A stretch of DNA of 64,000 nt from Faunimonas pinastri (GTDB lineage: Bacteria; Pseudomonadota; Alphaproteobacteria; Rhizobiales; Afifellaceae). Numbering within the stretch: the first letter of the stretch is position 1; every line of letters starts with the position of its first letter. The stretch covers positions 1-64,000 of the forward strand of contig NZ_FOFG01000009.1 in assembly GCF_900110915.1 (NCBI RefSeq). The letters run 5' to 3'. The position numbers and the translations under genes were made by a program. The notes under the pieces are model-generated. The model searched no databases, was not told the origin of the DNA, and worked only from the letters and a program-made list of their open reading frames with translations. Shown one piece after another: positions 57,101 through 64,000 of the stretch.

Positions 57101-57816
57101 TCAACCGCAACGTCATCGGGGCCGTGGTCGGCGTGCAGCCCTTCGGCGGACGGGGCCTTTCCGGCACGGGCCCGAAAGCCGGCGGCCCGCTTTATCTCGG
57201 CCGCCTCGTCGCCGACCCGCCCCGCCCGGTCGATGCTTCGGGTAGCCATCCCGGCGTGGCGCTCGGCGATTTCGCGGCATGGCTGGAGGCGCGGGGCGCC
57301 AGGGTTGAAGCCGAGCGAGCCCGCCAGACCGGGGCCGTCTCCCCCCTCGGCTTCGGCGCCGAACTGCCGGGCCCGGTGGGCGAGCGCAACCTTTATCACC
57401 TGCATCCGCGCGGCCGGATCCTGCTCGCGCCGCAGACGCCGGCGGGGCTCTACAGCCAGCTTGCCGCGGCGCTCGCCACCGGCAACCGCGTCGTGGTGGA
57501 CGCCGGCTCCGGCTTGCAGGAGGGCCTCACGGACCTGCCGCGCAGCGTCGCGGCGCGGCTCACATGGTCGAGCGACTGGGCGAGCGACGGCCCCTATGCC
57601 GGCGCACTGGTGGAAGGCCATGGCGAGCGCATCCGCGCCGTGGCCACGCTGATCGCGAAATTGCCGGGGCCGCTGGTTCTGGTGCAGGCGGCATCCCCGG
57701 CGGAGATCGCCGGCAAGCCCGAGCCTTATGCGCTGAACTGGCTGGTTGAGGAGGTCTCGACTTCCATCAACACGGCGGCCGCCGGCGGCAATGCCAGCCT
57801 GATGGCCATCGGCTAA
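54121..57816 (+). CDS. putA: Bifunctional proline dehydrogenase / L-glutamate-gamma-semialdehyde dehydrogenase PutA
   Basis: A 1231-residue enzyme oxidising proline to glutamate in two steps with FAD and NAD. After an N-terminal arm domain, the FAD-dependent proline dehydrogenase barrel spans roughly residues 190-510 (GISIKLSALHPRYTRAQAGR, IMVRLVKGAYWDAEIKRAQ, RIYAPVGTHETLLAYLVRRL). The aldehyde dehydrogenase domain follows (CISPWNFPLAIFTGQVAAPL, PLIAETGGQNAMIV, nucleophile in SAGQRCSALRVL). A C-terminal domain of about 200 residues seals the channel. No N-terminal ribbon-helix-helix is seen, so unlike E. coli PutA it should not bind DNA; regulation falls to the divergent Lrp gene. Confidence 0.95.
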   Translation: MSEPISAPTEETPAASPVFAGFAPPIREQGSLRRAITAATRRPEPECLPPLVEAATLEPAMREAAARTARRLIEALRAKHKGSGVEGLVQEYALSSGEGVALMCLAEALLRIPDTATRDALIRDKIADGDWKSHLGGGRSLFVNAATWGLVVTGKLTGTVNDRSLSAALTRLVARCGEPVIRRGVDMAMRMMGEQFVTGETIGEALKRARPLEERGFRYSYDMLGEAATTAADAERYYRDYEGAIHAIGKASAGRGIYEGPGISIKLSALHPRYTRAQAGRVMGELLPRVKALALIARGYDIGLNIDAEEADRLELSLDLLEELGLDPGLAGWDGLGFVVQAYGKRCPFVLDFIIDLARRAGRRIMVRLVKGAYWDAEIKRAQMDGQDGFPVYTRKIHTDVSYVACAKKLLAATDAVFPQFATHNAQTLATIYHLAGPDFRVGLYEFQCLHGMGEPLYDEVVGPAKLNRPCRIYAPVGTHETLLAYLVRRLLENGANSSFVNRIADPAITLDELVADPADAVRAMPVMGAPHEAIALPADLYGEVRRNSAGLDLASETELAALSDALRQSAARDWSAAPGFGGTGSARPVLNPGDRADVVGHVVEASEDEARDAVRRAASAAGGWAAIGPADRAAMLERAADLMQDRMPILLGLICREAGKSLPNAIAEAREAIDFLRYYASETRRTLQAADRALGPVVCISPWNFPLAIFTGQVAAPLAAGNPVLAKPAEETPLIAAEGVRILHEAGIPREVLQFVPGDGPIGAALVGAPETAGVMFTGSTDVARLIQAQLADRLPPGGKPIPLIAETGGQNAMIVDSSALAEQVVGDVIASAFDSAGQRCSALRVLCLQEEAADRILAMLKGALHELGIGRTDRLSVDIGPVITEEAKAGLEKHIDAMRALGRKVEQIALPPETGAGTFVPPTIIELMSLADLQREVFGPVLHVIRYRREKLDRLIDDINATGYGLTFGLHTRLDDTIAHVTSRVRAGNLYVNRNVIGAVVGVQPFGGRGLSGTGPKAGGPLYLGRLVADPPRPVDASGSHPGVALGDFAAWLEARGARVEAERARQTGAVSPLGFGAELPGPVGERNLYHLHPRGRILLAPQTPAGLYSQLAAALATGNRVVVDAGSGLQEGLTDLPRSVAARLTWSSDWASDGPYAGALVEGHGERIRAVATLIAKLPGPLVLVQAASPAEIAGKPEPYALNWLVEEVSTSINTAAAGGNASLMAIG

Positions 57817-57838
57817 ACCGACCGCCGACGACCCTCCG

Positions 57839-57861
57839 GAAGCCCGCCTCGTGCGGGCTTC
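57839..57861 (+). terminator. Terminator of putA
   Basis: GAAGCCCGC (57839-57847) and GCGGGCTTC (57853-57861) form a perfect 9-bp stem with a 5-base loop, followed by TTCC. It is symmetrical, but no minus-strand gene ends here. Confidence 0.75.
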
Positions 57862-57896
57862 TTCCATTCAGGGGCAGCACGATCTCTCCCACCGGC

Positions 57897-57945
57897 TTGC
57901 CCGAGGGACTTTATTCCCGTATTGTCTATAAACACAGTGTATTGT
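57897..57945 (+). promoter_or_regulatory. Candidate promoter with 20-bp-spaced direct repeats before the sulfur operon
   Basis: TTGCCC (57897-57902), a 17-base spacer and TATTGT (57920-57925) form a plausible promoter. GTATTGT occurs at 57919 and again at 57939, exactly 20 bases apart, with the palindrome ACACAGTGT (57932-57940) between and overlapping. The AT-rich block stands out in GC-rich surroundings and could bind a regulator such as a CysB/Cbl-like protein; this is inferred. Confidence 0.45.
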
Positions 57946-58005
57946 TCTTTCTCCTCCTTGCGGGCCTGCCTTAAGGTCTCCGCATCCCGATCGAAGGAGC
58001 AAGTC

Positions 58006-58125
58006 ATGCGATGTCCGGGTCATCGAAGACCGGTCTGGTGCTTCAGGAGCAGCCTCCCCCGGCGGTCAGCGCGAGCGACTGCGCCCGAAGCCGGCTCGTC
58101 GCCGGAACGTGCCCGGACAGCGTGA
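58006..58125 (+). CDS. Candidate 39-residue Cys-containing leader ORF
   Basis: A short ORF starting MRCPGHRRPVWCFRSS, behind an ideal ribosome site (AAGGAG at 57994-57999, six bases before ATG), 86 bases upstream of the sulfonate-type ABC operon. It is Arg- and Pro-rich with Cys at positions 3 and 12, and matches no protein family I know. After it, GCCCG (58111)/CGGGC (58126) and GACGGGCG (58124)/CGCCCGCGTC (58142) are mutually exclusive pairings. A translational attenuation role is suggested, but the Cys codons lie early in the ORF, unlike classical attenuators. Confidence 0.4.
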   Translation: MRCPGHRRPVWCFRSSLPRRSARATAPEAGSSPERARTA

Positions 58126-58210
58126 CGGGCGTGAAAGCCGGCGCCCGCGTCAGCACCCCAACGCGGTTTCTACCGTGGTTCCGAATTCATTCAGAAACAG
58201 GATCCCAGCC

Positions 58211-59065
58211 ATGTCGATCGATCTTGTCCAAACAGGCTCGCCAGCGCTGGAGGCGGCGAAACCCCGCTCTCCCCGCTCCTCTCTCCTTGAGCTGAAATCC
58301 GGCCGATTCTTCCTGATCTCCTGGATCGTTCCGGTCGTGGCCGTTGTCCTCTGGGAGGCGCTGTCGCGCGCCGGTCTGGTCGCTGCGCAGGTCCTGCCGG
58401 CGCCCAGCAGCGTCGTCCTGACCGCCTGGAACCTGATCCAGCAGGGCCGGCTCCTGAGCGACCTCGGCGTCAGCCTGCTCCGCGCCGCGGCGGGCCTCCT
58501 CATCGGCGGCGGCATCGGCTTTTCGCTCGGTGTCCTCATCGGCTTTTCGCGGCTGGCGGAAGCGCTGCTCGACCGGCCGATCCAGATGGTCCGCGCCATC
58601 CCCTTCCTCGCTCTCCTGCCCATGGTGATCGTGTGGTTCGGCGTGGACGAGACGGCGAAGGTCTTCCTGGTTTCGCTCGCCGTGATGTTCCCGATCTACA
58701 TCAACACCGTGCTCGGCATCCGGCAGGTCGATCCGAAGCTCCTTGAACTCGGCCGCGTGATCGGCCTGAGCAACCGCGAGCAGATCCGCCGCATCATCCT
58801 GCCGGGCGCGATGCCCTCCATCCTCAACGGGGTGCGCTACGCGCTGGCGGTCGCCTGGCTGGCGCTGGTGATCGCTGAAACGCTCGCCACCACAAAAGGC
58901 ATCGGCTTCCTCGCCATGGATGCCCGCGAGTTCCTGCAGACCGACGTCATCGTCCTTACCATCGTGATCTATGCCCTAATCGGCGTCGGCGCGGACGGGC
59001 TGGCCCGCCTTCTGGAACACAGCCTGCTCGCCTGGCACCCGAACTTCGCGAAGGGATCGCGCTGA
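58211..59065 (+). CDS. ssuC: Sulfonate/nitrate/taurine-type ABC transporter permease (SsuC-like)
   Basis: A 284-residue inner-membrane permease with about six hydrophobic segments. The EAA loop is LLELGRVIGLSNREQIRRII, followed by LPGAMPSILNGVRYALAVAW, which is characteristic of SsuC/TauC. I chose the ATG at 58211 (MSIDLVQTG); upstream frame is non-conserved leader DNA. Its stop overlaps the start of the ATPase gene (TGATG). The substrate is probably an alkanesulfonate or another organosulfur compound, by context. Confidence 0.88.
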   Translation: MSIDLVQTGSPALEAAKPRSPRSSLLELKSGRFFLISWIVPVVAVVLWEALSRAGLVAAQVLPAPSSVVLTAWNLIQQGRLLSDLGVSLLRAAAGLLIGGGIGFSLGVLIGFSRLAEALLDRPIQMVRAIPFLALLPMVIVWFGVDETAKVFLVSLAVMFPIYINTVLGIRQVDPKLLELGRVIGLSNREQIRRIILPGAMPSILNGVRYALAVAWLALVIAETLATTKGIGFLAMDAREFLQTDVIVLTIVIYALIGVGADGLARLLEHSLLAWHPNFAKGSR

Positions 59066-59790
59066 TGTCCGTCGCCACCGTTCCCCGGGTTTCCGGCACG
59101 CCCATCGGCCCCGCCGTCGCCGTGCACGGGCTGAAGCGCCAGTATGGCGGCCGGGTCGTCATCGACCGGCTCGACCTCCGCATCGATCGCGGCGAGTTCG
59201 TCGCCCTCCTTGGCCAGAGCGGTTGCGGCAAGACCACGCTGCTCAGGGCGCTCGCCCGGCTCGACCTCGCGGATGCGGGCCGGATCGAAGGGCCCCTGCG
59301 CCCGGCCGTGGTCTTCCAGGAGCCCCGGCTCCTGCCCTGGGCGCCGCTGCACGCCAATGTGGCGCTCGGCATGGAAGGCCCGGAAGGGCAGCGGCTTGCG
59401 GCGGCGGCGCTGTCGGAAGTGGGCCTTGTTGGCCGCGAGAACGACTGGCCGCGCAACCTTTCCGGCGGGCAGGCGCAACGCGTGGCGTTGGCCCGGGCAC
59501 TGGTGCGCGAGCCGGAACTGCTGCTTCTCGACGAACCCTTCGCCGCGCTCGACGCGCTGACCCGCATCAAGATGCATCTCCTGATCAAGGAGCTGGTCGC
59601 CCGTCACCGCCCCGGCGTCCTCCTGGTCACGCACGACGTGGACGAGGCGATCACGCTGGCCGACCGCATCCTCGTGATGAAGGCCGGGCGTATCTTCGCC
59701 TCCTACGAGGTCGGCGCCGAGGTCGAGCGCGAGCGGCTGCGTCGCGATCTCCTGACGGAGCTGGGCGTCGAGCTTCCCACGGCCGCCTGA
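59065..59790 (+). CDS. ssuB: Sulfonate-type ABC transporter ATP-binding protein (SsuB-like)
   Basis: A 241-residue ATPase with Walker A GQSGCGKTT, Q-loop VFQEPRLLPW (typical of the SsuB/TauB group), signature LSGGQAQRVALARAL, Walker B LLLLDEPFAALD and H-loop LVTHDVDEAI. The ATG overlaps the permease stop. It energises the importer formed with SsuC and the binding protein. Confidence 0.9.
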   Translation: MSVATVPRVSGTPIGPAVAVHGLKRQYGGRVVIDRLDLRIDRGEFVALLGQSGCGKTTLLRALARLDLADAGRIEGPLRPAVVFQEPRLLPWAPLHANVALGMEGPEGQRLAAAALSEVGLVGRENDWPRNLSGGQAQRVALARALVREPELLLLDEPFAALDALTRIKMHLLIKELVARHRPGVLLVTHDVDEAITLADRILVMKAGRIFASYEVGAEVERERLRRDLLTELGVELPTAA

Positions 59791-59845
59791 CGGAGCGCCT
59801 CCCACGAGATCAGGACCTCAAGAACATGCCTGGAAGGATTGCCTC

Positions 59846-60850
59846 ATGACCAAGCTCGATCACGCACTGACGCGCCGCCATTTGCTGCAGGGCGCGGCGC
59901 TTTCCGCAGGCATTGCCGCGGCGGGCCTCGCTCTGCCGCGCGGCGCCTTCGCCGCCGGCACCCGCAACACCGGTACGGTCCGCCTCGGCTGGGGACAGGG
60001 CGGCCTGCCTCTGGTCGCGCGGGAACGGGGCGAACTGGAAAAGACGCTCGCCGGGAAGGATATCAAGGTGGAATGGGTCGGTCCCTTCCCCAACCATGCC
60101 CCCTCCATGCGCGCGGTGGTCGGCGGCAGCGCCGACTTCGGCTTCTGGGGCAGCACGACGCCGGCGCTCGCCGCTCTCATCGCGGGGTCGCCGCTCGTCT
60201 TCACCAATTTCCTGCTCACCAACCCGCGCAGCACCGCGATCATCGTCAAGAACGCTTCCGGCATCGCGGGCGTCAGGGATCTCAAGGGCAAGCGCGTGGC
60301 GGTGAACCGCTCCGGCCTCGGCGAATTCCTGCTGGTCGCCGCGCTGGAGAAGAACGGTCTCGACCGCAAGGACGTGGAGTTCGTCTACCTGAACCCGCCG
60401 GATGCCGCTCCCGCCTTCGGGCAAGGCAAGGTTGATGCCTGGTCCATGTGGTCTCCCGGCGTCGACATCGCCCGCGACCGCTTCGACGCCAGGGACATCT
60501 TCTTTGAAGGCAACGACCTCGATTTCGTCATCGACTTCACCTCGCTGGTGACGCTGCGCGGCTTCGCGGAGAAGAACTCCGAACTCGTCCGCGCCGTGAT
60601 CGACGCCTATTACGAGGAAGGCAGGTGGGTGAACGATCATCCGGGTGAGGCCAACCGCATCGCGCAGAAGGTCGGGCAATATTCCGATGCCGTGCGCGAT
60701 CACCTCACCGGCCTGCAGCAGAAGATCACCTTTTACGAGCCGGACGATCAGGACTTCGTCAAGAAGTTCCAGTTCGCGTCCGACTGGCTGAGCGAGCGCA
60801 AGATCCTGCCGCAGAAGGTCAACGTCTCCGATTATCTCGTGAAGACCTGA
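59846..60850 (+). CDS. ssuA: ABC transporter substrate-binding protein (SsuA-like, aliphatic sulfonate type)
   Basis: A 334-residue periplasmic binding protein with an apparent twin-arginine leader (TRRHLLQGAALSAGIAAAG). The fold is NMT1/SsuA-like: VRLGWGQGGLPLVARERGEL, GPFPNHAPSMRAVVGGSADF, then KGKRVAVNRSGLGEFLLVAA. It lies 55 bases after the ATPase gene. Tat rather than Sec export is seen in several sulfonate-binding proteins. Ligand unknown, organosulfur likely. Confidence 0.88.
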   Translation: MTKLDHALTRRHLLQGAALSAGIAAAGLALPRGAFAAGTRNTGTVRLGWGQGGLPLVARERGELEKTLAGKDIKVEWVGPFPNHAPSMRAVVGGSADFGFWGSTTPALAALIAGSPLVFTNFLLTNPRSTAIIVKNASGIAGVRDLKGKRVAVNRSGLGEFLLVAALEKNGLDRKDVEFVYLNPPDAAPAFGQGKVDAWSMWSPGVDIARDRFDARDIFFEGNDLDFVIDFTSLVTLRGFAEKNSELVRAVIDAYYEEGRWVNDHPGEANRIAQKVGQYSDAVRDHLTGLQQKITFYEPDDQDFVKKFQFASDWLSERKILPQKVNVSDYLVKT

Positions 60851-60912
60851 CCCGAGAGCGCCACGGGGTGCCGACGGCGGCACCCACATCCGAATTCGCA
60901 GAGGAGACAGCC

Positions 60913-62277
60913 ATGTCCCGATCAAAACCCGTCCGTCTCGGCGTCAACGTGCTGGCTTCCGGCCGTCACGACGCGGCATGGAAAAAGATTCCGAACCCGG
61001 AAACGGTGTCGACGGATATCGATGCCTTTGTCCGGATCGCGAAGGTCGCCGAACGCGGCCGTCTCGACGCGCTGTTCCTCGCCGACGGTCCGGGCGGGCT
61101 GGTGGAGGAAGCCTTCCACCGTCCGTGGCGGGCGCTGGAGCCCGTGTCGCTGCTGGCGGCGCTCAGCCAGGTGACCGACCATATCGGGCTGGTGGCGACG
61201 ACCTCCACGATCTTCGGCCATCCCTATGCGGTCGCCCGGCAGATCGCCACGCTCGACCATATTAGCAAGGGTCGCGCGGCCTGGAACATCATCACCAGCC
61301 AGAACAAGGTCGCGCTGGACGCCTACGGCGTGGAAACCGGCTTCGGGCAGGAGGAGCGCTATCGTCGCGCGACCGAATTCGCCGAGATCGTCACCGGGCT
61401 CTGGGATTCCGTGCCGCAGGAAGCGGTGGTGGCCGATGCGGAGCGGCATGTCTTCGTCGATCCCGAACGCCTTCGACCGATCCATGTGCGGGGCACGCAT
61501 TTCTCGTCCTCCGGCTGCCTTTCCGCGCCGGTGGGGCCGCAGGGACGCCCGGTGATCTTCCAGGCCGGACAATCGGCAGACAGCAAGGCTTTCGGCGCCC
61601 GCTGGGCCGACGCGCTCTTTACCGGCCAGCGGATGATCGAGGGCGGCAAGCAGTTCTATGCCGACGTGAAATCGCTGGCGCTCGCCAATGGCCGCGATCC
61701 GTCGCAGCTCCTCGTCATGCCCGGCCTGTTCCCGATTGTCGGCGGCACCGAGGCGGAAGCGCAGCGCCGCAAGGACGAGCTCGACGCGCTGCTCGACCAC
61801 GCCTTCCTCAAGGAGGAACTCGCGACGCATCTCGGCATCCAGCCGGAGGATCTGAAGCTCGACGAACCCCTGCCCTACGAGCGGATAGCCGCCTCCAGTT
61901 CCGAGCCGATCGCCTCGCGCTGGGTGAAGAAGCAGATCGTCAGCGAGGCGCTGGCCCACGGCTACACGACCCGCCAGTCGCTGTTCAGCAACATCACAGG
62001 CGGCCATCGCATCGTCGTCGGCGCGCCGGAGCAGGTGGCGAGCGACATCCTGACATGGGTCGACGAGAACGCCAGTGACGGCTTCAACCTGAACATCGAC
62101 ATCCAGACCAGCGGACTGGAGGACATCGTGGATCACGTGATCCCGATCCTGCAGCGGGCCGGGCGCTTCCGCACCGAATACACCGGCCGGACGCTTCGCG
62201 AAAACCTGGGCCTGCAGCCCTTCTTCGCGGCCGGGCTGGACAGCGAACCGCTGCTCCGCACCGGCACCGACAACTGA
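60913..62277 (+). CDS. FMN-dependent monooxygenase (NtaA/SnaA/SoxA family)
   Basis: A 454-residue class C flavin monooxygenase with a luciferase-like barrel that uses reduced FMN from a partner reductase. Blocks typical of the NtaA/DszA/SsuD superfamily are DALFLADGPGGL, SLLAALSQVTDHIGLVATTS, TIFGHPYAVARQIATLDHIS and GRAAWNIITSQ. RPVIFQAGQSADSKAFGARW forms the phosphate-binding region. I chose the ATG at 60913 with GAGGAGA upstream. In this operon it probably cleaves a carbon-sulfur bond of an imported compound. No flavin reductase is seen within the window. Confidence 0.9.
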   Translation: MSRSKPVRLGVNVLASGRHDAAWKKIPNPETVSTDIDAFVRIAKVAERGRLDALFLADGPGGLVEEAFHRPWRALEPVSLLAALSQVTDHIGLVATTSTIFGHPYAVARQIATLDHISKGRAAWNIITSQNKVALDAYGVETGFGQEERYRRATEFAEIVTGLWDSVPQEAVVADAERHVFVDPERLRPIHVRGTHFSSSGCLSAPVGPQGRPVIFQAGQSADSKAFGARWADALFTGQRMIEGGKQFYADVKSLALANGRDPSQLLVMPGLFPIVGGTEAEAQRRKDELDALLDHAFLKEELATHLGIQPEDLKLDEPLPYERIAASSSEPIASRWVKKQIVSEALAHGYTTRQSLFSNITGGHRIVVGAPEQVASDILTWVDENASDGFNLNIDIQTSGLEDIVDHVIPILQRAGRFRTEYTGRTLRENLGLQPFFAAGLDSEPLLRTGTDN

Positions 62278-62290
62278 GGCGAGCGGGACC

Positions 62291-63529
62291 ATGCTGGACA
62301 AGACACGCCTCGAAACCCTTCCCGCGACGCCCGACTGGAGCGAGCCGACCCGCCGGCTGGGCCTCGCGGACGCCTTCGCCCGCTTTGCTGCAGACGCGGC
62401 CGAGCGGGACGTGGAGCGCCGTCCGATCCACGCGGAAGTGCAGGAGCTGAAGGCGGCGGGCTACGGCGCCGTGCGGCTTCCCACCGAGCTTGGCGGTGCC
62501 GGCCTCTCGCTGCCGGATCTCTTCGGACTGACGCGGGATCTCGCCACGGCGGACTCCAACGTCGCGCACGTCTTCCGCAACCACTTCCACGCCGTGGAAC
62601 AGCATCTGAGGACGCCGGATGAGCCCTTCTCCGCCCGGCTTCTCGATCTGGCGCGGCAAGGCCGGATGTTCGGCGTCGCCTTTTCCGAAGTGACGCGCGA
62701 TCCGGCGGGCGGACGGGGCACCGTGCCGGCGGCCGAACTCGCCTGGTCGGAGGCGGAAGGCCGCTACCGGATCTCCGGCACCAAGATCTACAGCACCGGC
62801 AACATGTATGCCGATCACCTGATGGTTTCCGCCCGCAGCGGCCGCACCGGCGAGGCGACCGCCTTCCTGGTGGGCACGGAAGCGGAGGGCGTGCGGCTGG
62901 AAGACGACTGGGACGGTTTCGGCCAGAAGCTGACCGGCTCGGGCAGGACGGTTTTCGACCGCGTGCCTGTCATGGAGACGGACCTCTTCACGCCGCCGGC
63001 GCAGGGACCGGATTCCTATGGCTACACGTTCCACCAAATCTATCTGACCACCATCGTCTCCGGGGTCGTGCAGCGCATCCTCATCGACGCGATCAACCTC
63101 GTGCGGGGGCGGAGCCGGAATTATTACCATGGCCTGGCGGACCATCCCCGGCAGGAGCCCGAGATCCAGTCCGTCATCGGCCGGATCGCCGGGTACCGTT
63201 CCGCCGTGATCGGGACGGTGGAGCGCGCCATCGCCGCTCTGGACGAGGCCTGGCTCGCGGCCGGCACGCCGGATGCACATGAGCTATCGGTGCAAGCCAC
63301 CATCGCCGCGGCGGAAGCCAAGCTGGTGACGGACGAAGTGGCCGCGACGCTCGCCAGCCTCCTGATCGACGTGGCGAGCGGCAGCGGCGTTTCCGTGCGC
63401 AACGCTTTCGACCGCCACTGGCGCAACATCAAGGTCATCGCCGCCCACAATCCCCGCATCTACAAGGAGCGCGTGGTGGGCGACTTCCATCTCAACGGCA
63501 CCCTGCCCCCCACCGGCGCCTTTTTCTAA
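62291..63529 (+). CDS. Acyl-CoA dehydrogenase-like flavin monooxygenase (SfnB/DszC type)
   Basis: A 412-residue protein with the acyl-CoA dehydrogenase fold: GYGAVRLPTELGGAGLSLPD, then DSNVAHVFRNHFHAVEQHL, and GTKIYSTGNMYADHLMVSAR in the middle beta domain. The C-terminal helices contain RNAFDRHWRNIKVIAAHNP. The W-R-N-(I/V)-(K/R) motif and lack of a catalytic Glu setting resemble SfnB/DszC-like flavin-dependent monooxygenases of sulfur compounds rather than beta-oxidation enzymes. It follows the FMN monooxygenase gene by 13 bases, so the two probably act in sequence. Confidence 0.85.
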   Translation: MLDKTRLETLPATPDWSEPTRRLGLADAFARFAADAAERDVERRPIHAEVQELKAAGYGAVRLPTELGGAGLSLPDLFGLTRDLATADSNVAHVFRNHFHAVEQHLRTPDEPFSARLLDLARQGRMFGVAFSEVTRDPAGGRGTVPAAELAWSEAEGRYRISGTKIYSTGNMYADHLMVSARSGRTGEATAFLVGTEAEGVRLEDDWDGFGQKLTGSGRTVFDRVPVMETDLFTPPAQGPDSYGYTFHQIYLTTIVSGVVQRILIDAINLVRGRSRNYYHGLADHPRQEPEIQSVIGRIAGYRSAVIGTVERAIAALDEAWLAAGTPDAHELSVQATIAAAEAKLVTDEVAATLASLLIDVASGSGVSVRNAFDRHWRNIKVIAAHNPRIYKERVVGDFHLNGTLPPTGAFF

Positions 63530-63548
63530 AGCGAGCGCGAGGCCGATC

Positions 63549-64000
63549 ATGACCAAGACAATTTCCGCCCGGGACCTTCGCGACCACTGGCGGGACGATC
63601 GCGAGATCGCCCTCCTGGACGTGCGCGAGGAAGGCCCGTTCTCCCAGGGGCATCCCTTGTTCGCCCTTTCCGTGCCGGTCAGCGAGATCGAGCAGAAGGT
63701 GCCCGCGTTGATCCCGCGCAAGTCGGCGCCCGTCGTCGTCTATGATTCCGGCGAGGGCTATGCCGGGCGCGCGGCCGAACGGCTCACCGCGCTGGGCTAT
63801 ACGGATGTCGCGATCCTGGAAGGCGGGCTGTCCGCCTATGCCGGGCACGGCGAGGTCTATATCGACGTCAACGTCCCCTCCAAGGCGTTCGGGGAACTCG
63901 TCGAATCCATCCGGCACACGCCGTCGCTGCCCGCCCCCGACGTGCACCGTATCCTCCAGACGGAAAACGACGTCGTCGTCCTCGACGCCCGCCGCTTCGA
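63549..64000 (+). CDS. Multi-domain rhodanese-like protein, cut by window end
   Basis: At least 150 residues from ATG 63549 to the window edge without a stop. The first rhodanese domain (residues 1-105) has ALLDVREEGPFSQGHP and AILEGGLSAYAGHG, but the active-site loop is VVVYDSGEGYAGRAAE, with Asp in place of the catalytic Cys. A second rhodanese domain starts near residue 135 (PDVHRILQTENDVVVLDARR). Proteins with several rhodanese domains are known in sulfur-acquisition clusters. The first domain is probably structural, and activity would depend on later domains outside the window. Confidence 0.85.
   Translation, partial: MTKTISARDLRDHWRDDREIALLDVREEGPFSQGHPLFALSVPVSEIEQKVPALIPRKSAPVVVYDSGEGYAGRAAERLTALGYTDVAILEGGLSAYAGHGEVYIDVNVPSKAFGELVESIRHTPSLPAPDVHRILQTENDVVVLDARRF

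Noticed and set aside
54103-57867. Very long minus-strand open frame (about 1254 codons) opposite putA
   Set aside because: Antisense shadow of PutA, whose motifs and length are complete. The shadow has no recognisable domain.
58011-58295. 94-codon ORF overlapping the ssuC start as a leader peptide
   Set aside because: It begins inside the better-initiated 39-codon ORF, has no good ribosome site and runs out of frame into ssuC.

Overview
The window is GC-rich, densely coding DNA with short intergenic gaps and many ATGA/TGATG stop-start overlaps. It looks like an alphaproteobacterium of the Rhizobiales (Hyphomicrobiales) type. Supporting signs are a stand-alone error-prone polymerase dnaE2 with a GAAC-N7-GAAC LexA box, a long bifunctional putA with a divergent Lrp-type regulator, a CueR with conserved Cys112/Cys120, MsrPQ, glutathione-dependent formaldehyde dehydrogenase, and several ABC-uptake catabolic operons. 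No rRNA, tRNA or CRISPR array was seen. Family calls come from reading the translations; no database search was possible.

Layout. (1) 1-1.5 kb: an uncharacterised minus-strand open frame, then a complete IS3-family (IS407-group) insertion sequence with a -1 frameshift heptamer. (2) 1.5-5.2 kb: dnaE2 behind an SOS-type promoter, with no imuA/imuB next to it. (3) 5.4-13.3 kb: a one-directional nucleotide-sugar and glycosyltransferase cluster. It has two SDR epimerases, one GT4 enzyme, three tandem related CgeB-like glycosyltransferases, a 58-codon small ORF and a UDP-glucuronate decarboxylase. Every junction is linked by overlapping stop/start codons, directly or through minicistrons. (4) 13.3-16.9 kb: copper resistance, with CueR divergent from a Cu+ P-type ATPase carrying two YHS domains, then a DUF305 protein. 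(5) 16.9-26.3 kb: DUF2171 and DUF2161 genes, a catalase-like protein, a three-subunit molybdenum aldehyde/xanthine oxidoreductase, an AGE-family sugar isomerase and msrPQ. (6) 26.4-33.0 kb: a five-gene peptide/nickel-type ABC importer, divergent from an aminotransferase. (7) 33.1-34.7 kb: a decayed patch with a broken GYF_2-RDD gene, a frameshifted membrane-anchored gene and a Met-Pro-repeat protein. (8) 34.8-41.6 kb: frmA, a secreted isochorismatase-fold protein, glutathione peroxidase, a class A beta-lactamase, an HpaI-type aldolase, a LysR regulator and mmsA. (9) 41.7-50.3 kb: arabinoside utilisation (GH51, ABC permeases and binding protein, GntR regulator, GH2). (10) 50.3-57.9 kb: a LysR/AEC transporter pair, then ornithine cyclodeaminase, Lrp/PutR and putA. 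(11) 57.9-64 kb: an organosulfur uptake and desulfonation operon (SsuCBA-like, FMN monooxygenase, acyl-CoA-dehydrogenase-like flavoprotein, multi-rhodanese protein cut by the window end), preceded by a candidate Cys-containing leader ORF.

The strongest candidates for unusual biology are the stop-start relay architecture and triplicated CgeB-like enzymes of the glycan cluster, the leader ORF ahead of the sulfur operon, the duplicated YHS module in the copper ATPase, and dnaE2 without its usual partners behind an IS element. None of these alone proves a new system.
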